A stretch of DNA of 64,000 bases from Carnegiea gigantea (Eukaryota > Streptophyta > Magnoliopsida > Caryophyllales > Cactaceae): assembly GCA_029747015.1 (NCBI GenBank), contig JAKOGI010001573.1, positions 28,501 through 92,500 of the forward strand, given 5' to 3'. The notes below the pieces were generated by a model. It saw only the letters and a program-made list of their open reading frames with translations, was not told where the DNA came from and did not search any database. Shown here piece by piece: positions 23,328 to 35,629 of the stretch (its first letter is position 1; the number at the start of each line of letters is the position of its first letter). The translations under genes were made by a program, and so were the position numbers.

Positions 23328-23386
23328 TGTAATACCCTGGAGTTTTAGTTACTAATTTTGTGAAATCTGCAAGTTATTTGTATATT
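23328..23386 (+). repeat. Start of the 3' LTR of element B, split by element A
   Basis: It begins TGTAATACCCTGG directly after the polypurine tract. After 59 bp it is interrupted by element A; it resumes at 39864, after the duplicated ATATT. Confidence 0.7.
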
Positions 23387-26300
23387 TATAATAGCCTGAC
23401 TCTAAATCATATTTATTTATTTAATTAAGCCATGTTATTCATTTTTACATTTTTCACATTTATTTATCTCATTGAATCATCACAGTTGGGAAAATTCATG
23501 TCGGGCCCTACTTTACAATTCGAGTTTTATTTACCGAAAATAATTTTTCGGAGAAATTGATATTAGGCCTCGATAATTATGATTTAAATGATATCATTAT
23601 TTTTCATGACATCATATTCAATCTTGAGCTTCGGAAAAACAAATTTAATTATCGCACCCGGTTTGGCACTTTTTTTCCAACCCGAGCTCATTTAGGCCAA
23701 TTTCGACCCAATAAGTCTTGACCCTCATTTGTTTAGCTAAACTCTCTTAATTAAGCCTTAATTAAGCATGCCATTTTTGACTTTTCCCCTTCTAATTTTC
23801 AGCCAAGTGTTTTAAGTCATTTTGCACCAAGTAATTTCACCAAGTGAAAAACAAATCCCAAGACTTCTTTCTTCCCCTTCTCTCTACCCTCTCTCTACCC
23901 CATGACCCCCTCTCCTCCACGGCAGCCTTGGCCGCCAGCCACCACCACAGCCACCACCACAGCCGCCAACAACCTCCCTAATCACCACCCTCACTTCTAC
24001 AAACATCCAACCTCACTTGTATCCGCTTTTTCAAGCATCAAACTGAGGTAAATCCTAGCCTAATCAAGTTTAATTTTTGATTTTTATGTTGGATTTGGTT
24101 ATGGATTTGATATAAACATGTATTATTTTGATATTTTGGTTGTTGATTATGCTTGAAAGCAAGTAGTGATTGAAGTTGTTCATGATCATGCAAGTTTAGG
24201 TTGTGATGATGGGTTTTGATTGTTTTAAATGAGATTTTGTGATCTTTGGCATTGATGATGAATATCAAGATGTTTATGCTGATTTATATAAGTTATGGAG
24301 TGATTTTAGTGGGTGGTTATGTGAAGAAAAGATTGCAAAGATGTAATTATTGGGCTGGAAACAGATCCAAAACAGGGGTCTGTTTCGGATTAAACTGGTA
24401 ACAAACGAGGCATGGAAAAATTGTAATTTTTGGTGAGTAGCTATAGCAGGATGTTATTTGGAATTACTTGATTCCGAGTTGTGTGCGCAAAGTTATGACC
24501 AATTTACTGAAAACTGCGCAGAATACACCGAAACTGGGAGCATATTTGAACAGGGGAATTTACGGAAAAACTGTTATTGATTGGGTCACTGAAAAATTGT
24601 AATTTTTGGTGTGTGGATATATCAATGAGTTATCGTTCAAATGCCTTTTGAATCGCCTTAATCCGAGTTATGTGGAAAAAGTTATGGTCGTTTTGCTACA
24701 AGTGCGCAGATTGGACTGAAATTGTGCACGTTTGTGTTCTACCCTAATTTTAGGGACCTTACTGTTGGAATCATACTTGGTGTCCTGAATGAATGTTTTA
24801 TTGGACATTATGATCTTTTCATATTGGGGTTCATCTTATTTGGAGGTCGAGAGTGAAAGATATCGATTTTCTAATGCAGACCATCAAACGGTAACATGAG
24901 TGAATGCAGAAATCGAGACATTTGGAAATATTTTCAGACATTTCTATATAATTATGGGTATTGCAAGGAAATTACAAAGTGTAGTGAGTTCAACAAGTTT
25001 GTTATTGCATAGAAGCTTACTTGTGTTTGAGAACCGAGTTAAGTGAGCATGAAAATGAAATTTGAGAAGTGGGCTCAGTAATGACTTAAGGTAGTGTCTA
25101 TCAGATTTACTAAGGTTATTTGAGCTTTTATGAACCTCACAACACCCCTCATGATATTGAACCTTCTATTATCCATTTCAGAGGCATTAACCATTCTATT
25201 ATCCATTTTAGAGGCATTAAACCTCACACTTTTTATTATCTATTTCAAAAATATCAGAAACCCATATTTCATTTATATCAATTGAAGTCTTTTCATTATC
25301 ACCTCAATCATTTCCATTTGGTCTATTTTACTTCAATTTATTGCATTTCAAGTTCAGTAACCCTAATTGATTTAAATCAGTTCATTTTGGTTTAACTTGT
25401 CTTATATTAAATTAAAATCAATTTATTATATTGAAATGCACAAGTTATGTATCCCATTTCATTATTCAACTTCTGTTACACTTACTTTTACTTACTCAAT
25501 TATGCGAGTAAGGATCATTTACTGACTACACATACTTACAGTGACATTTATGAAACAGAGTTGAGGCCTAGTCTATCATTTCCATTGTGCATAAGTATTA
25601 TCAAGTCAAATATCATTTGTAAAGACTTCAGGTACGTCCATTGCCTATATCTTTAGAAATCACAGTGTATTTATCAACGTTATTATGTTTTGGTAAGTAC
25701 ATCAATGAATCAGTTTACACAGTGATTTATCAGTTAATTAGTGACCCCATCAGTTATCATTTATAGGGCATTCACCCTTCAGTTACCCGCGCGACTTCAG
25801 GCCAGGTCCCCGATCGGCTTGGCAGGTGTACACCTATCCATAGATTGTAACAGTATCAAGGGGTTCACTATCAGATAATAATTAGCAATACAGTTTTACA
25901 TTTATCTCATTCACTGTTTTTAACTTAAAACGAATTGCAAAGCGGGCCCAACCAGTGTTCAATGATCATTTAACAATTCAGAAATGCATGTATTGAGCTT
26001 CGGCTCACAGCTCGAAATGTTTTTCATGTTTTGTTTCAGGCAAATGCTCAGAGTATTGCCCTCATGCCAGCGAAACAACTGAAGAGAATAAGAGAAGAAC
26101 GAAAATCCGGGTGGATCAGAAGTAATACCATATATGCATACCTTAAAGTTGTATTATGAATTCTTCTGTGGATGAAGATGTAAACTCCATGGTGAATTAT
26201 CTTACTATGGTTTATAAACTCTTCATTTGTTAACACTTGATGTGAGTGTATATGTTTGAGGTTATACTTAGTTATGTTATTTACAGCACTCATGTTTCAA

Positions 26301-26417
26301 GCCTTGTCCTTTTGGACGGCGGTAATGCCCCCATCATTGGGTTGTCAAGATTTTAATCAAGGGATTTTGTTTAAGAAAAATAGAAATAGTGAAACATGGT
26401 TAATTTGGGGCGTTACA
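23387..26417 (+). repeat. 5' LTR of element A
   Basis: About 3.03 kb. It matches 36813-39858 throughout, with scattered substitutions and a few indels, for example about 13 bp missing near 24455 relative to the other copy. Short ORFs inside it are repeated in the 3' LTR and are not genes. Confidence 0.93.
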
Positions 26418-26421
26418 GATT

Positions 26422-26434
26422 TGGTATCAGAGTC
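26422..26434 (+). other. Primer binding site of element A
   Basis: TGGTATCAGAGTC begins four bases after the LTR end, complementary to the initiator Met tRNA 3' end with a late mismatch. Confidence 0.85.
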
Positions 26435-27628
26435 AGGTTGAGATTTTCTTTATGGGATATGGATTATGGAGTTAAGATACTGAGAAAGTTGGTTAGTGAG
26501 GAATGAAGGTTATTATGATATCATCGGAGATTTGTGACAATAGTAATGTCTGCAATGTGTATCAGATTTGATGTATATGTGGGTGGAAAGTGATCCAAAT
26601 CAAACTCAAATCAAACTTAAGCAAAATGAAAAGAGAGAAAGATGCGAAAGATGAAGAATATCACCAAACAGGATAGAGATGGATAGTGCAAGACTTTGTG
26701 TATGAGATAATCCTTCCGGAGCCACTCACACCTTGGTCTTGGGCTAATTCCCTTCACTCTTCTGAGGAATCACTCGAAAGAAAAGAAGGAGAACCTAGAA
26801 CACTACTTGAATTAGCCAAATTCAAGATATAGAACTAGGAATTTTTGGGACACAAATGAGAATCACTCTCAAAGGGGCTTGAATTACTCTTGAAAATGCC
26901 TTAGAAATCTGATCTACAATGCTCACACGCCCCCCTTTATATAGGCTCAGCAAAAGACAACAAAAGGATTCAAATAACTCCTAACAATTAAAACTAGTAA
27001 AATGAAAAGACTAAGATAAATGGAAAGACACATCATAAAAGGGGTGGGGGAGGTTACAACGAATATTCTAGGATTTCTTAGCTGATTGCACCAGTCTAGA
27101 AGGCTCCAAAAACGTGCACAATGTCAGCCACACAATCACATGTAACCGAAGACTCTTCATATTCCCAGAATTAATCCTTGCCGCTGCCTCAACTTCAACA
27201 GAGCATAACTTCCAGAATACTCGTCCAAATCACGCGTTCTTGGGCTTGATAGAAAGCCCTGGAAGTCTAGTTTTCAGAATGGGCTCATTTGCTCAATTTG
27301 GATAAGCGGTTTAAAAGTTATGGGTTGAAGAGTGCAGACTGATCAGAACTGGACTGCATTTCAGCACTTTATGATTTGGGCCAAAGATAACCAACCAAAT
27401 GGACTCCAAAAGATGCGTGGCTGGTCTTATTAGAAAGCTAACTCTTTAAGCTTGAATGAGGTGGAGGACTTCATGAGAATTACCCATCTTTTCTTGCTGC
27501 AATAGACATACAAAATCAGGCCTCGGCATGGACGAACTAAGCATGAAAAGAGGGTTAAACTCCATAGCTTTGCTGAACATAAGCGCAATCTCCTTGACTT
27601 CTTTGGTTGCTTGTGATCTTCCTCGAGC

Positions 27629-28309
27629 TTAATAGGAGTAGTGGAGTTTACGGGCAAGGAGCATGATGGTCTTGATCCCCATTTGGGAAAACCCCTTTGA
27701 ATAAGGCATTTTGAAATTCAAAAGAAACTCTATAAAGTGTCTTGTGTCATGGAACTCAAATAGTGGGACCAAATATAAGTGTTTCCATGCATGATCTTGT
27801 TTGGCCTTTTCCTCCCTTGAAGTTGAGCTTGAGGAATGAAAATGACGCATATGGAAATATACATCATACTCCCCGGGTGGTTTGGAGTTTGTCCTCAAAC
27901 TCAAGAGTTCTTTATTCTTCTCATACAAGAGGGCATATTTATGGAATGTGGTTCTTTGAGGGAAAAATTCATAAGGCATCTTTTGTAAGGCTTTTTGTGG
28001 TTTGGGCGTTTAGGAAGGTTGAATGGGGCTAGGTTCATGCTCATCAAATCTTGGAGGTAGGCTCCAATTTATCTCATTATCTACTTCATCATAGGCATCA
28101 AAGATGGGAGGTAGATCAAAGTTAACGTCACTATTTTCTTGATAATGGCCTTCTCCAGTTAAGACAAATGGATAGCTAACTTCTTTTTCTTCCTTCATGG
28201 CTGCTTCCCATTCGGCCAAGGTGATGAATTCCTTGTTGGGGCAGCCCGAGAGTGCATGACCAAAGCCTTGACACTTAGAACACCTTTTAATGCTCATGTT
28301 AGAACTCAT
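27629..28309 (-). pseudogene. Gag-like zinc-knuckle protein, unit 1 copy (frame broken)
   Basis: Same protein as the unit 2 copy, but split into two reading frames near 27985-28010 by a small indel in the PKPQ region. The first part (28309-28010) keeps the CSKCQGFGHALSGC knuckle; the second part (27979-27629) carries the conserved C-terminal region. Confidence 0.75.
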
Positions 28310-29459
28310 GGTAGGACTTGATGTGTATGGGGCTGATTTGTGGATGTGTTTGGGTTTCGAAACTTGGTCAAGTAGGCAACCGAGGCTCTGATACCAATTG
28401 ATGTATATGTGGGTGGAAAGTGATCCAAATCAAACTCAAATCAAACTTAAGCAAAATGAAAAGAGAGAAAGATGCGAAAGAGATGAAGAATATCACCAAA
28501 CAGGATAGAGATGGATAGTGCAAGACTTTGAGTATGAGATAATCCTTCCGGAGCCACTCACACCTTGGTCTTGGGCTAATTCCCTTCACTCTTCTGAGGA
28601 ATCACTCCAAAGAAAAGAAGGAGAACCTAGAACACCACTTGAATTAGCCAAATTCAAGATATAGAACTAGGAATTTTTGGGACACAAATGAGAATCACTC
28701 TCAAAGGTGCTTGAATTACTCTTGAAAATGCCTTAGAAATCTGATCTACAATGCTCACACGCCCCCCCTTTATATAGGCTCAGCAAAAGACAACAAAAGG
28801 ATTCAAATAACTCCTAACAATTAAAACTAGTAAAATGAAAAGACTAAGATAAATGGAAAGACACATCATAAAAGGGGTGGGGAGGTTACAAGGAATATTC
28901 TAGGATTTCTTAGCTGATTACACCAATCTAGAAGGCTCCAAAACGTGCACAATGTCAGCCACACAATCACATGTAACCGAAGACTCTTCATATTCCCAGA
29001 ATTAATCCTTGCAGCTGCCTCAACTTCAACAGAGCATAACTTCCAGAATACTCGGCCAAATCACGCGTTCTTGGGCTTGATAGAAAGCCCTGGAAGTCTA
29101 GTTTTCAGAATGGGCTCATTTGCTCAATTTGGATAAGCGGTTTAAAAGTTATGGGCTGAAGAGTGCAGACTGATCAGAACTGGACTGCATTTCAGCACTT
29201 TATGATGTGGGCCAAAGATAACCAACCAAATGGACTCCAAATGATGCGTGGCTGGTCTTATTAGAAAGCTAACTCTTTAAGCTTGAATGAGGTGGAGGAC
29301 TTCATGAGAATTACCCATCTTTTCTTGCTGCAATAGACATACAAAATCGGGCCTCGGCATGGACGAACTAAGCATGAAAAGAGGGTTAAACTCCATAGCT
29401 TTGCTGAACATAAGCGCAATCTCCTTGACTTCTTTGGCTGCTTGTGATCTTCCTCGAGC

Positions 29460-30203
29460 TTAATAGGAGTAGTGGAGTTTACGGGCAAGGAGCATGATGG
29501 TCTTGATCCCCATTTGGGAAAACCCCTTTGAATAAGGCATTTTGAAATTCAAAAGAAACTCCACAAAGTGTCTTGTGTCATGGAACTCAAATAGTGGGAC
29601 CAAATATAAGTGTTTCCATGCATGATCTTGTTTGGCCTTTTCCTCCCTTGAAGTTGAGCTTGAGGAATGAAAATGACGCATATGGAAATATGCATCATAC
29701 TCCCCGGGTGGTTTGGAGTTTGTCCTCAAACTCAAGAGTTCTTTATTCTTCTCATACAAGAGGGCATATTTATGGAATGTGGTTCTTTGAGGGAAAAATT
29801 CATAAGGCATCTTTTGTAAGGCTTTTTGTGGTTTGGGGGTTTGGGAAGGTTGAATGGGGCTAGGTTCATGCTCATCAAATCTTGGAGGTAGGCTCCAATT
29901 TATCTCATTATCTACTTCATCATAGGCATCAAAGATGGGAGGTAGATCAAAGTTAACGTCACTATTTTCTTGATAATGGCCTTCTCCATTTAAGACAAAT
30001 GGATAGCTAACTTCTTTTTCTTCCTTCATGGCTGCTTCCCATTCGGTCAAGGTGATGAATTCCTTGTTGGGGCAGTCCGAGAGTGCATGACCAAAGTCTT
30101 GACACTTAGAACACCTTTTAATGCTCATGCTAGAACTCATGGTAGGACCAGATGTGTATGGGGCTGATTTGTGGATGTGTTTGGGTTTGGAAACTTTGGT
30201 CAA
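29460..30203 (-). CDS. Gag-like zinc-knuckle protein, unit 2 copy (longest)
   Basis: This 247-residue ORF starts about 20 bp inside the primer site. Residues about 33-46 form a CX2CX4HX4C knuckle (CSKCQDFGHALSDC) followed by PNKEFITLTEWEAAMKEE, the arrangement at the end of Ty3/gypsy gag. An acidic stretch with DLPPIFDAYDEVDNEI and a basic, aromatic C-terminal part follow. It lacks the main gag capsid domain, protease and RT, so the unit must depend on another element. Nucleic-acid binding is inferred from the knuckle. The C-terminal 120 residues match nothing I recognise. Confidence 0.7.
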   Translation of the reverse strand: MTKVSKPKHIHKSAPYTSGPTMSSSMSIKRCSKCQDFGHALSDCPNKEFITLTEWEAAMKEEKEVSYPFVLNGEGHYQENSDVNFDLPPIFDAYDEVDNEINWSLPPRFDEHEPSPIQPSQTPKPQKALQKMPYEFFPQRTTFHKYALLYEKNKELLSLRTNSKPPGEYDAYFHMRHFHSSSSTSREEKAKQDHAWKHLYLVPLFEFHDTRHFVEFLLNFKMPYSKGFSQMGIKTIMLLARKLHYSY

Positions 30204-31283
30204 GTAGGCAACCTAGGCTCTGATACCAATTGATGTATGGAAAGTGATCCAAATCAAACTCAAATCAAACTTAAGCAAAATGAAAAGAGAGAAAGATGCG
30301 AAAGATGAAGAGTATCACCGAACAGGAGAAAGATGGATAGTGCAAGAGTTTGTGTATGAGATAATCCTTCCGGAGCCACTCACACCTTGGCCTTGGGCTA
30401 ATTCCCTTCACTCTTCTGAGGAATCACTCCAAAGAAAAGAAGGAGAACCTAGAACGCCACTTGAATTAGCCAAATTCAAGATATAGAACTAGGAATTTTT
30501 GGGACACAAATGAGAATCACTCTCAAAGGCGCTTGAATTACTCTTGAAAATGCCTTAGAAATCTGATCTACAATGCTCACACGCCCCCCCTTTATAAAGG
30601 CTCAGCAAAAGACAACAAAAGGACTCAAATAACTCCTAACAATTAAAACTAGTAAAATGAAAGGACTAAGATAAATGGAAGGACACATCATAAAAGGGGC
30701 GGGGGAGGTTACAAGGAATATTCTAGGATTTCTTAGCTGATTACACCAATCTAGAAGGCTCCAAAAACGTGCACAATGTAAGCCACACAATCACATGTAA
30801 CCGAAGACTCTTCATATTCCCAGAATTAATCCTTGCAGCTGCCTCAACTTAAACAGAGCATAACTTCCAGAATACTCGGCCAAATCACGCGTTCTTGGGC
30901 TTGATAGAAAGCCCTGGAAGTCTAGTTTTCAGAATGGGCTCATTTGCTCAATTAGGATAAGCGGTTTAAAAGTTATGGGCTGAAGAGTGCAGACTGATCA
31001 GAACTGGACTGCATTTCAGCACTTTATGATGTGGGCCAAAGATAACCAACCAAATGGACTCCAAATGATGCGTGGCTGGTCTTATTAGAAAGCTAACTCT
31101 TTAAGCTTGAATGCGGTGGAGGACTTCATGAGAATTGCCCATCTTTTCTTGCTGCAATAGACATACAAAATTGGGCCTCGGCATGGATGAACTAAGCATG
31201 AAAAGAGGGTTAAACTCCATAGCTTTGCTGAACATAAGCGTAATCTCCTTGACTTATTTGGCTGCTTGTGATCTTCCTCAAGC

Positions 31284-31964
31284 TTAATAGGAGTAGTGGA
31301 GTTTACGGGCAAGGAGCATGATGGTCTTGATCCCCATTTGGGAAAACCCCTTTGAATAAGGCATTTTGAAATTCAAAAGAAACTCCACAAAGTGTCTTGT
31401 GTCATGGAACTCAAATAGTGGGACCAAATATAAGTGTTTCCATGCATGATCTTGTTTGGCCTTTTCCTCCCTTGAAGTTGAGCTTGAGGAATGGAAATGA
31501 TGCACATGGAAATATGCATCATACTCCCCGGGTGGTTTGGAGTTTGTCCTCAAACTCAAGAGTTCTTTATTCTTCTCATACAAGAGGGTATATTTATGGA
31601 ATGTGGTTCTTTGAGGGAAAAATTCATAAGGCATCTTTTGTAAGGCTTTTTGTGGTTTGGGGGTTTCGGAATGTTGAATGGGGTTAGGTTCATGCTCATC
31701 AAATCTTGGAGGTAGGCTCCAATTTATCTCATTATCTACTTCATCATAGGCATCAAAGATAGGAGGTAGATCAAAGTTAACGTCACTATTTTCTTGATAA
31801 TGGCCTTCTCCAGTTAAGACAAATGGATAGCTAACTTCTTTTTCTTCCTTCATGGCTGCTTCCCATTCAGTCAAGGTGATGAATTCCTTGTTGGGGCAGT
31901 CCGAGGGTGCATGACCAAAGCCTTGACACTTAGAACCCCTTTTAATGCTCATGCTAGAACTCAT
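31284..31964 (-). CDS. Gag-like zinc-knuckle protein, unit 3 copy
   Basis: This 226-residue ORF is nearly identical to the unit 2 product but starts at the internal MSSSMSIKR methionine, because an upstream indel changes the leader frame. The first knuckle Cys is replaced (KRGSKCQGFGHAPSDC), so the zinc site is probably weakened. Confidence 0.65.
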   Translation of the reverse strand: MSSSMSIKRGSKCQGFGHAPSDCPNKEFITLTEWEAAMKEEKEVSYPFVLTGEGHYQENSDVNFDLPPIFDAYDEVDNEINWSLPPRFDEHEPNPIQHSETPKPQKALQKMPYEFFPQRTTFHKYTLLYEKNKELLSLRTNSKPPGEYDAYFHVHHFHSSSSTSREEKAKQDHAWKHLYLVPLFEFHDTRHFVEFLLNFKMPYSKGFSQMGIKTIMLLARKLHYSY

Positions 31965-32053
31965 GGTAGGACTTGATGTGTATGGGGCTGATTTGTGGAT
32001 GTGTTTGGGTTTCGAAACTTGGTCAAGTAGGCAACCTAGGCTCTGATACCAAT

Positions 32054-33420
32054 TGATGTATATGCATAGGGAAAATCAAGTATGGGCAGATTACATAAGT
32101 TCAATCAACTTGATAGTTTTAATCAGTGCACCAGGACCTACTTTGAAGCAACTTTTGTCCATGATCACCATGATTTACGCAAGGGTTTCCTATCCTGACT
32201 TTAAGTTTAAGGAGATGTCTTTCATATGAAACAAGTTTCAAGTGGATTGGAGGTCACTTGATTATTCAAAACTGCTAGACAAGTCAAAGTGTGCAAATTG
32301 GGCAGAATCCTAATGGACAAGGTCTGGGTTTAGTCCACTTCCAGCCTATACATTTTATCAGCTAGAGATGTTTTAGTTAGTCTATATCAAAGTTCAAAAA
32401 GTAAGCTTTTTAATGACCCATGTTGCAGCACATTTGGAGACCAGTGGTCAATGAAATTCTATCTAGAAGTCTGATGGTACAGACTGTTCAAGTCAGTGGA
32501 TACATACAATTTTGAGCTTATATTTCCTCATCATATGGGTGCCATTTTGTGCGCTTCTCGAACCCAAGTGGTAATTACTTCAATATGCCTCATTGATTGC
32601 AGATATTTTCTTTTGTAACCCAAGAATTTCATCGAAGTGAGCTATATGGGAGTTCTCGATGTACTATCCCCTAAATTGTAGGATTTTGGAGAGGCTTGTT
32701 CTATGGTACATAAGCTTGAAACCATTGACTACCGACGCTTCCATACAAGAGAAACCAAGGACACTTTAGAGAGACATTTTTGCTTCAATTCATTGCAATT
32801 CAAGACTTGCTTAAATTGCCCAAACTCTTACAAGCAGTCCATTGATTCCATCTCCATCCGTAACGTAGACATTACTCTTGACGATAGTTCACTGCACTTT
32901 CTGATGACATACCATCTACCATTATCCTTGTTGGATGATCAACTGTTGGATACGCCTCACTTGACTAGGGGCTTCATCTTTTTGTCTTCATAGCATCACC
33001 CCATCCAGTTGCATCATCATTCACTCTCATGTCATATCTTCATCAGTTCTGATCACTTTTTCCTGTTTTTAAGAGCTCAATTGTTACTAGTAGTTGGATT
33101 ATGATTGGGTTGCACCCATGTCAATAGATGATAACTTTGTAGCATGCTTGAATAGAAGGTAGATCTTAACTACGCTTGGTATAAAGGCTGGTTATTATCA
33201 AATTTGTGGAATCCATTGCTAAGGGAAACATGATATGGTCTACCCATTTTGGCTGATTCAATCTAAGTTTCCTTCGAAAGATCACTTGCATAAAGCTTAA
33301 GCTCGACTATCAAAATTTTTGCCATGCATTTGGATTACATCAGTGAGAAATTTTGATGGGTTACTGCCCTTTGGAGAAATGCCTTCAGTTGATTCAGACT
33401 AAAGAACTCTAGAGTGCAAA
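32054..33420 (+). other. Element A interior between the array and gag, unassigned
   Basis: No domain is recognised. The 96-residue ORF at 32703-32993 is without similarity that I can name. The stretch may be the decayed 5' part of gag or another old insertion. Confidence 0.4.
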
Positions 33421-33430
33421 GTGTGACCCA

Positions 33431-33706
33431 GTGGAACTTGAAGAATGGATTCGAGGAATGGAGAAAATTTTCATTGTAGTAGAGGTTCCAGGGGATAAAA
33501 AGGTGAACGTTGGAACATTTTATCTAACGGGTGAAACCGATATTTGGTGGAACACTGTTAAGAATAAACTCTTAGGGCCTAACTTCATTTGGAGCAGATT
33601 TGTGGAAAGAATACCTACACTGCCCCTGATTGCCAAATGGGAACTAACATATGCACGTGGTGTGGTAGCCCAGAGCACCTCATCGCTGCCTGTTCCTGAA
33701 AACTGA
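33431..33706 (+). pseudogene. Element A gag (Retrotrans_gag domain) remnant
   Basis: The residues LEEWIRGMEKIFIVVEVPGD, then KVNVGTFYLTGETDIWWNTV, follow the plant Ty3/gypsy gag pattern (EWL..IE..F....VP...K...A...L.G.A..WW). The frame is lost afterwards. This would be the capsid-forming protein in an active element. Confidence 0.8.
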
Positions 33707-33829
33707 GGGCTGTAGATAAGGGCTCTCACTTTCAAGGCCCGCAGCTATAGGAAAGGCGTATGTGTTGAACAAGAAGGAAGCTATCACCTCTGGTGCAGTA
33801 GTTACTGAAGCTCTCTGTTAATTTCAAAG

Positions 33830-34382
33830 CCATTTTGTATATTATTTGATTTAGTTGCCAGTCATTCATTTATATCCGCTCAATCTGCCATGCAACTGAA
33901 CTTTAAGAATAAGGAGGCATAAACCAATTATGGACTCAAGTTATCCAATGACTCTAGAATTGAGTGTTCTACATCTCATAAATTTATTTCAATTACTACG
34001 GGTGAGATAGTTTCCCCTGGAGTTCTGATTCAATTTGACTGGTCAGACTTCGATATCATTTTGGAAATGAGCTGGTTATGTACTTATGAGGTCAAGATAG
34101 GTCGTGATGACGCTAAGGTTATTTCAAGAAAAGAACAAGGGAGAGAAATATGTTTTATGGTCAAAGAGAGGAAAAACCTTTTCCTTTGTTATGAACCCAA
34201 GTGAGCTCTTATATCAAAGATATATTATGCATTGGTGTCATGCTATTAACATTCAACCTAAGGAAGAAAAAGTAGAAGACATCCCTATAGTTTGTGAGTT
34301 CAGAGAAGTTTTCGGAAAAGTTACCGGGACTGTTCCGCCAATAGAAATTGATTATGAGATTGAATTCATCCCTGGTGCCTAA
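33830..34382 (+). pseudogene. Element A protease region and pol linker remnant
   Basis: Broken frames show SHSFISAQSAMQLN near 33860 (the DSGATHSFIS neighbourhood of the aspartic protease, with the catalytic part degraded) and FDIILEMSWLCTYEVKI near 34047. The linker VCEFREVFGKVTGTVPPIE leads into RT. A stop at 34380 separates it from the RT frame. Confidence 0.7.
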
Positions 34383-34990
34383 TCTATCTCAAAAACCTCA
34401 TATCGTATGGCCCCAACTGAGCTTAAGGAATTACAGATTCAGCTAGATGAGCTATTACAGACGGGCTTTATTAGGCCAAGTGTATCACCATGGGGTGCCC
34501 CAGTGTTGATTGTAAAGAACAAGAATGGAACCTTAAGGTTATGTATTGATTTCAAAGACCTGAACAAGATCACCATCAACACCACATACCAATCGCCCCA
34601 AGTAGATGACCTATTTGATCAACTACAGGGAGCAGGAGTCTGATCTAAGATTGATTTGAGGTCAGAGTACCATCAACTTAGCATTATATCTGAATACATT
34701 ACCAAAACCACACTACGGACCATGTAGGGGTCATGATGAATTCACTGTAACGCCTTTTGGCCTAATCAATGGCCCCGCGGCCTTTACAGATCTTAAGAAT
34801 AGAGTTTCAAACCATATCTCGACAAGTTATGGTGGTGTATATAAAGGATGTCTTGAAATACTCCAAGGACAAAGATGAGCATACTGTTCATTTGAGACAA
34901 TGTTATAGACCTTGAAGGAGCATCAATTACATAGCAAATATAAGAAGTATGAGTATTGCTTTGAAGTAATGGTGTTTTTGGAACATATGG
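34383..34990 (+). pseudogene. Element A reverse transcriptase remnant
   Basis: It reads [20 protein letters not shown], then [20 protein letters not shown] and [16 protein letters not shown], then (after a stop at 34641) SKIDLRSEYHQL. This is unmistakable Ty3/gypsy RT. The catalytic FIDD box near 34838-34850 reads YIKD, so one metal-binding Asp is replaced by Lys. Several stops and frame changes are present. Confidence 0.88.
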
Positions 34991-35179
34991 TATTAAAGGA
35001 AGAAATTAAGGCTGATTTGCAAAAAGTGAAAGCAATTAAGAAGTTCCAAGACCCACCAATGCAGTAAGACTAGAAACTTTTTGGGTGGGTGCAGCAGGGA
35101 ATTATCGAGCTCAGGAAGGATTTGACAAATATCATCTTCCCTGACCAATTTGTTGAAGAAAGCTATAAAGTTAGCAAGA

Positions 35180-35440
35180 AGTTAAACTGGTGGCTTATGC
35201 CTCCCAACAACTCAAGCCTTATGAGAAGGATTACCTACCCATGATATGGAGTTAGCAGTTGTAGTTTTTGCAGTGAAAATTTAGAGACATTACTTGTATG
35301 GGGTACCATGCAGAATCAATACTGATCATCAAAGCGTGAAGTACATCTTCACTCAAAAAAAAAAAAAAAAGCTCAATCTACATGAAACATTAGTTGTGAC
35401 AAATCCACTATCAACCAAGAACTGGAAATATTGTGGCAGA
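35180..35440 (+). pseudogene. Element A RNase H remnant
   Basis: It shows MELAVVVFAVKIWRHYLYG (with a stop), then INTDHQSVKYIFTQK, the conserved end of plant gypsy RNase H. An A16-long run at 35356-35371 breaks the frame. Confidence 0.75.
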
Positions 35441-35629
35441 CACCCTGAATAGGAAGACATAACATACTGTGAACACTATAGTGATTACTCAACTGAATTT
35501 TTTGAGAGAGCTTGAGGACTTGCACATTCAATTAGTGTCATACTGAAAGGCAAATGTTCAACTGCTGGCACTTACCTTACAGCCCTCCCTAATGGAGGAG
35601 CCTAGAATGAATCAAGATAGTGATCCTGC

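Larger units (their letters stand above)
26569..32053 (-). mobile_element. Head-to-tail triplication of a 1.83-kb non-autonomous LTR unit
   Basis: Three consecutive units (26569-28398, 28399-30230, 30231-32053) are highly similar over their full length. Each ends with GGCTCTGATACCAAT, the complement of a Met-tRNA primer site, directly before the next unit's TGATGTAT start. Each unit is therefore one LTR plus one interior, read on the minus strand. A TATA box (minus strand CTATATAAAGG) lies near 26936, with copies in the other units. There is no fourth LTR; the flank at 32054 starts TGATGTATATG and then becomes unrelated. Each unit has one minus-strand ORF with a CCHC zinc knuckle, intact in units 2 and 3 and broken in unit 1. 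Confidence 0.85.

Noticed and set aside
24038..25656. Short ORFs repeated at 37464-39097
   Set aside because: They are identical because both regions are LTRs of element A; there is no evidence of coding.
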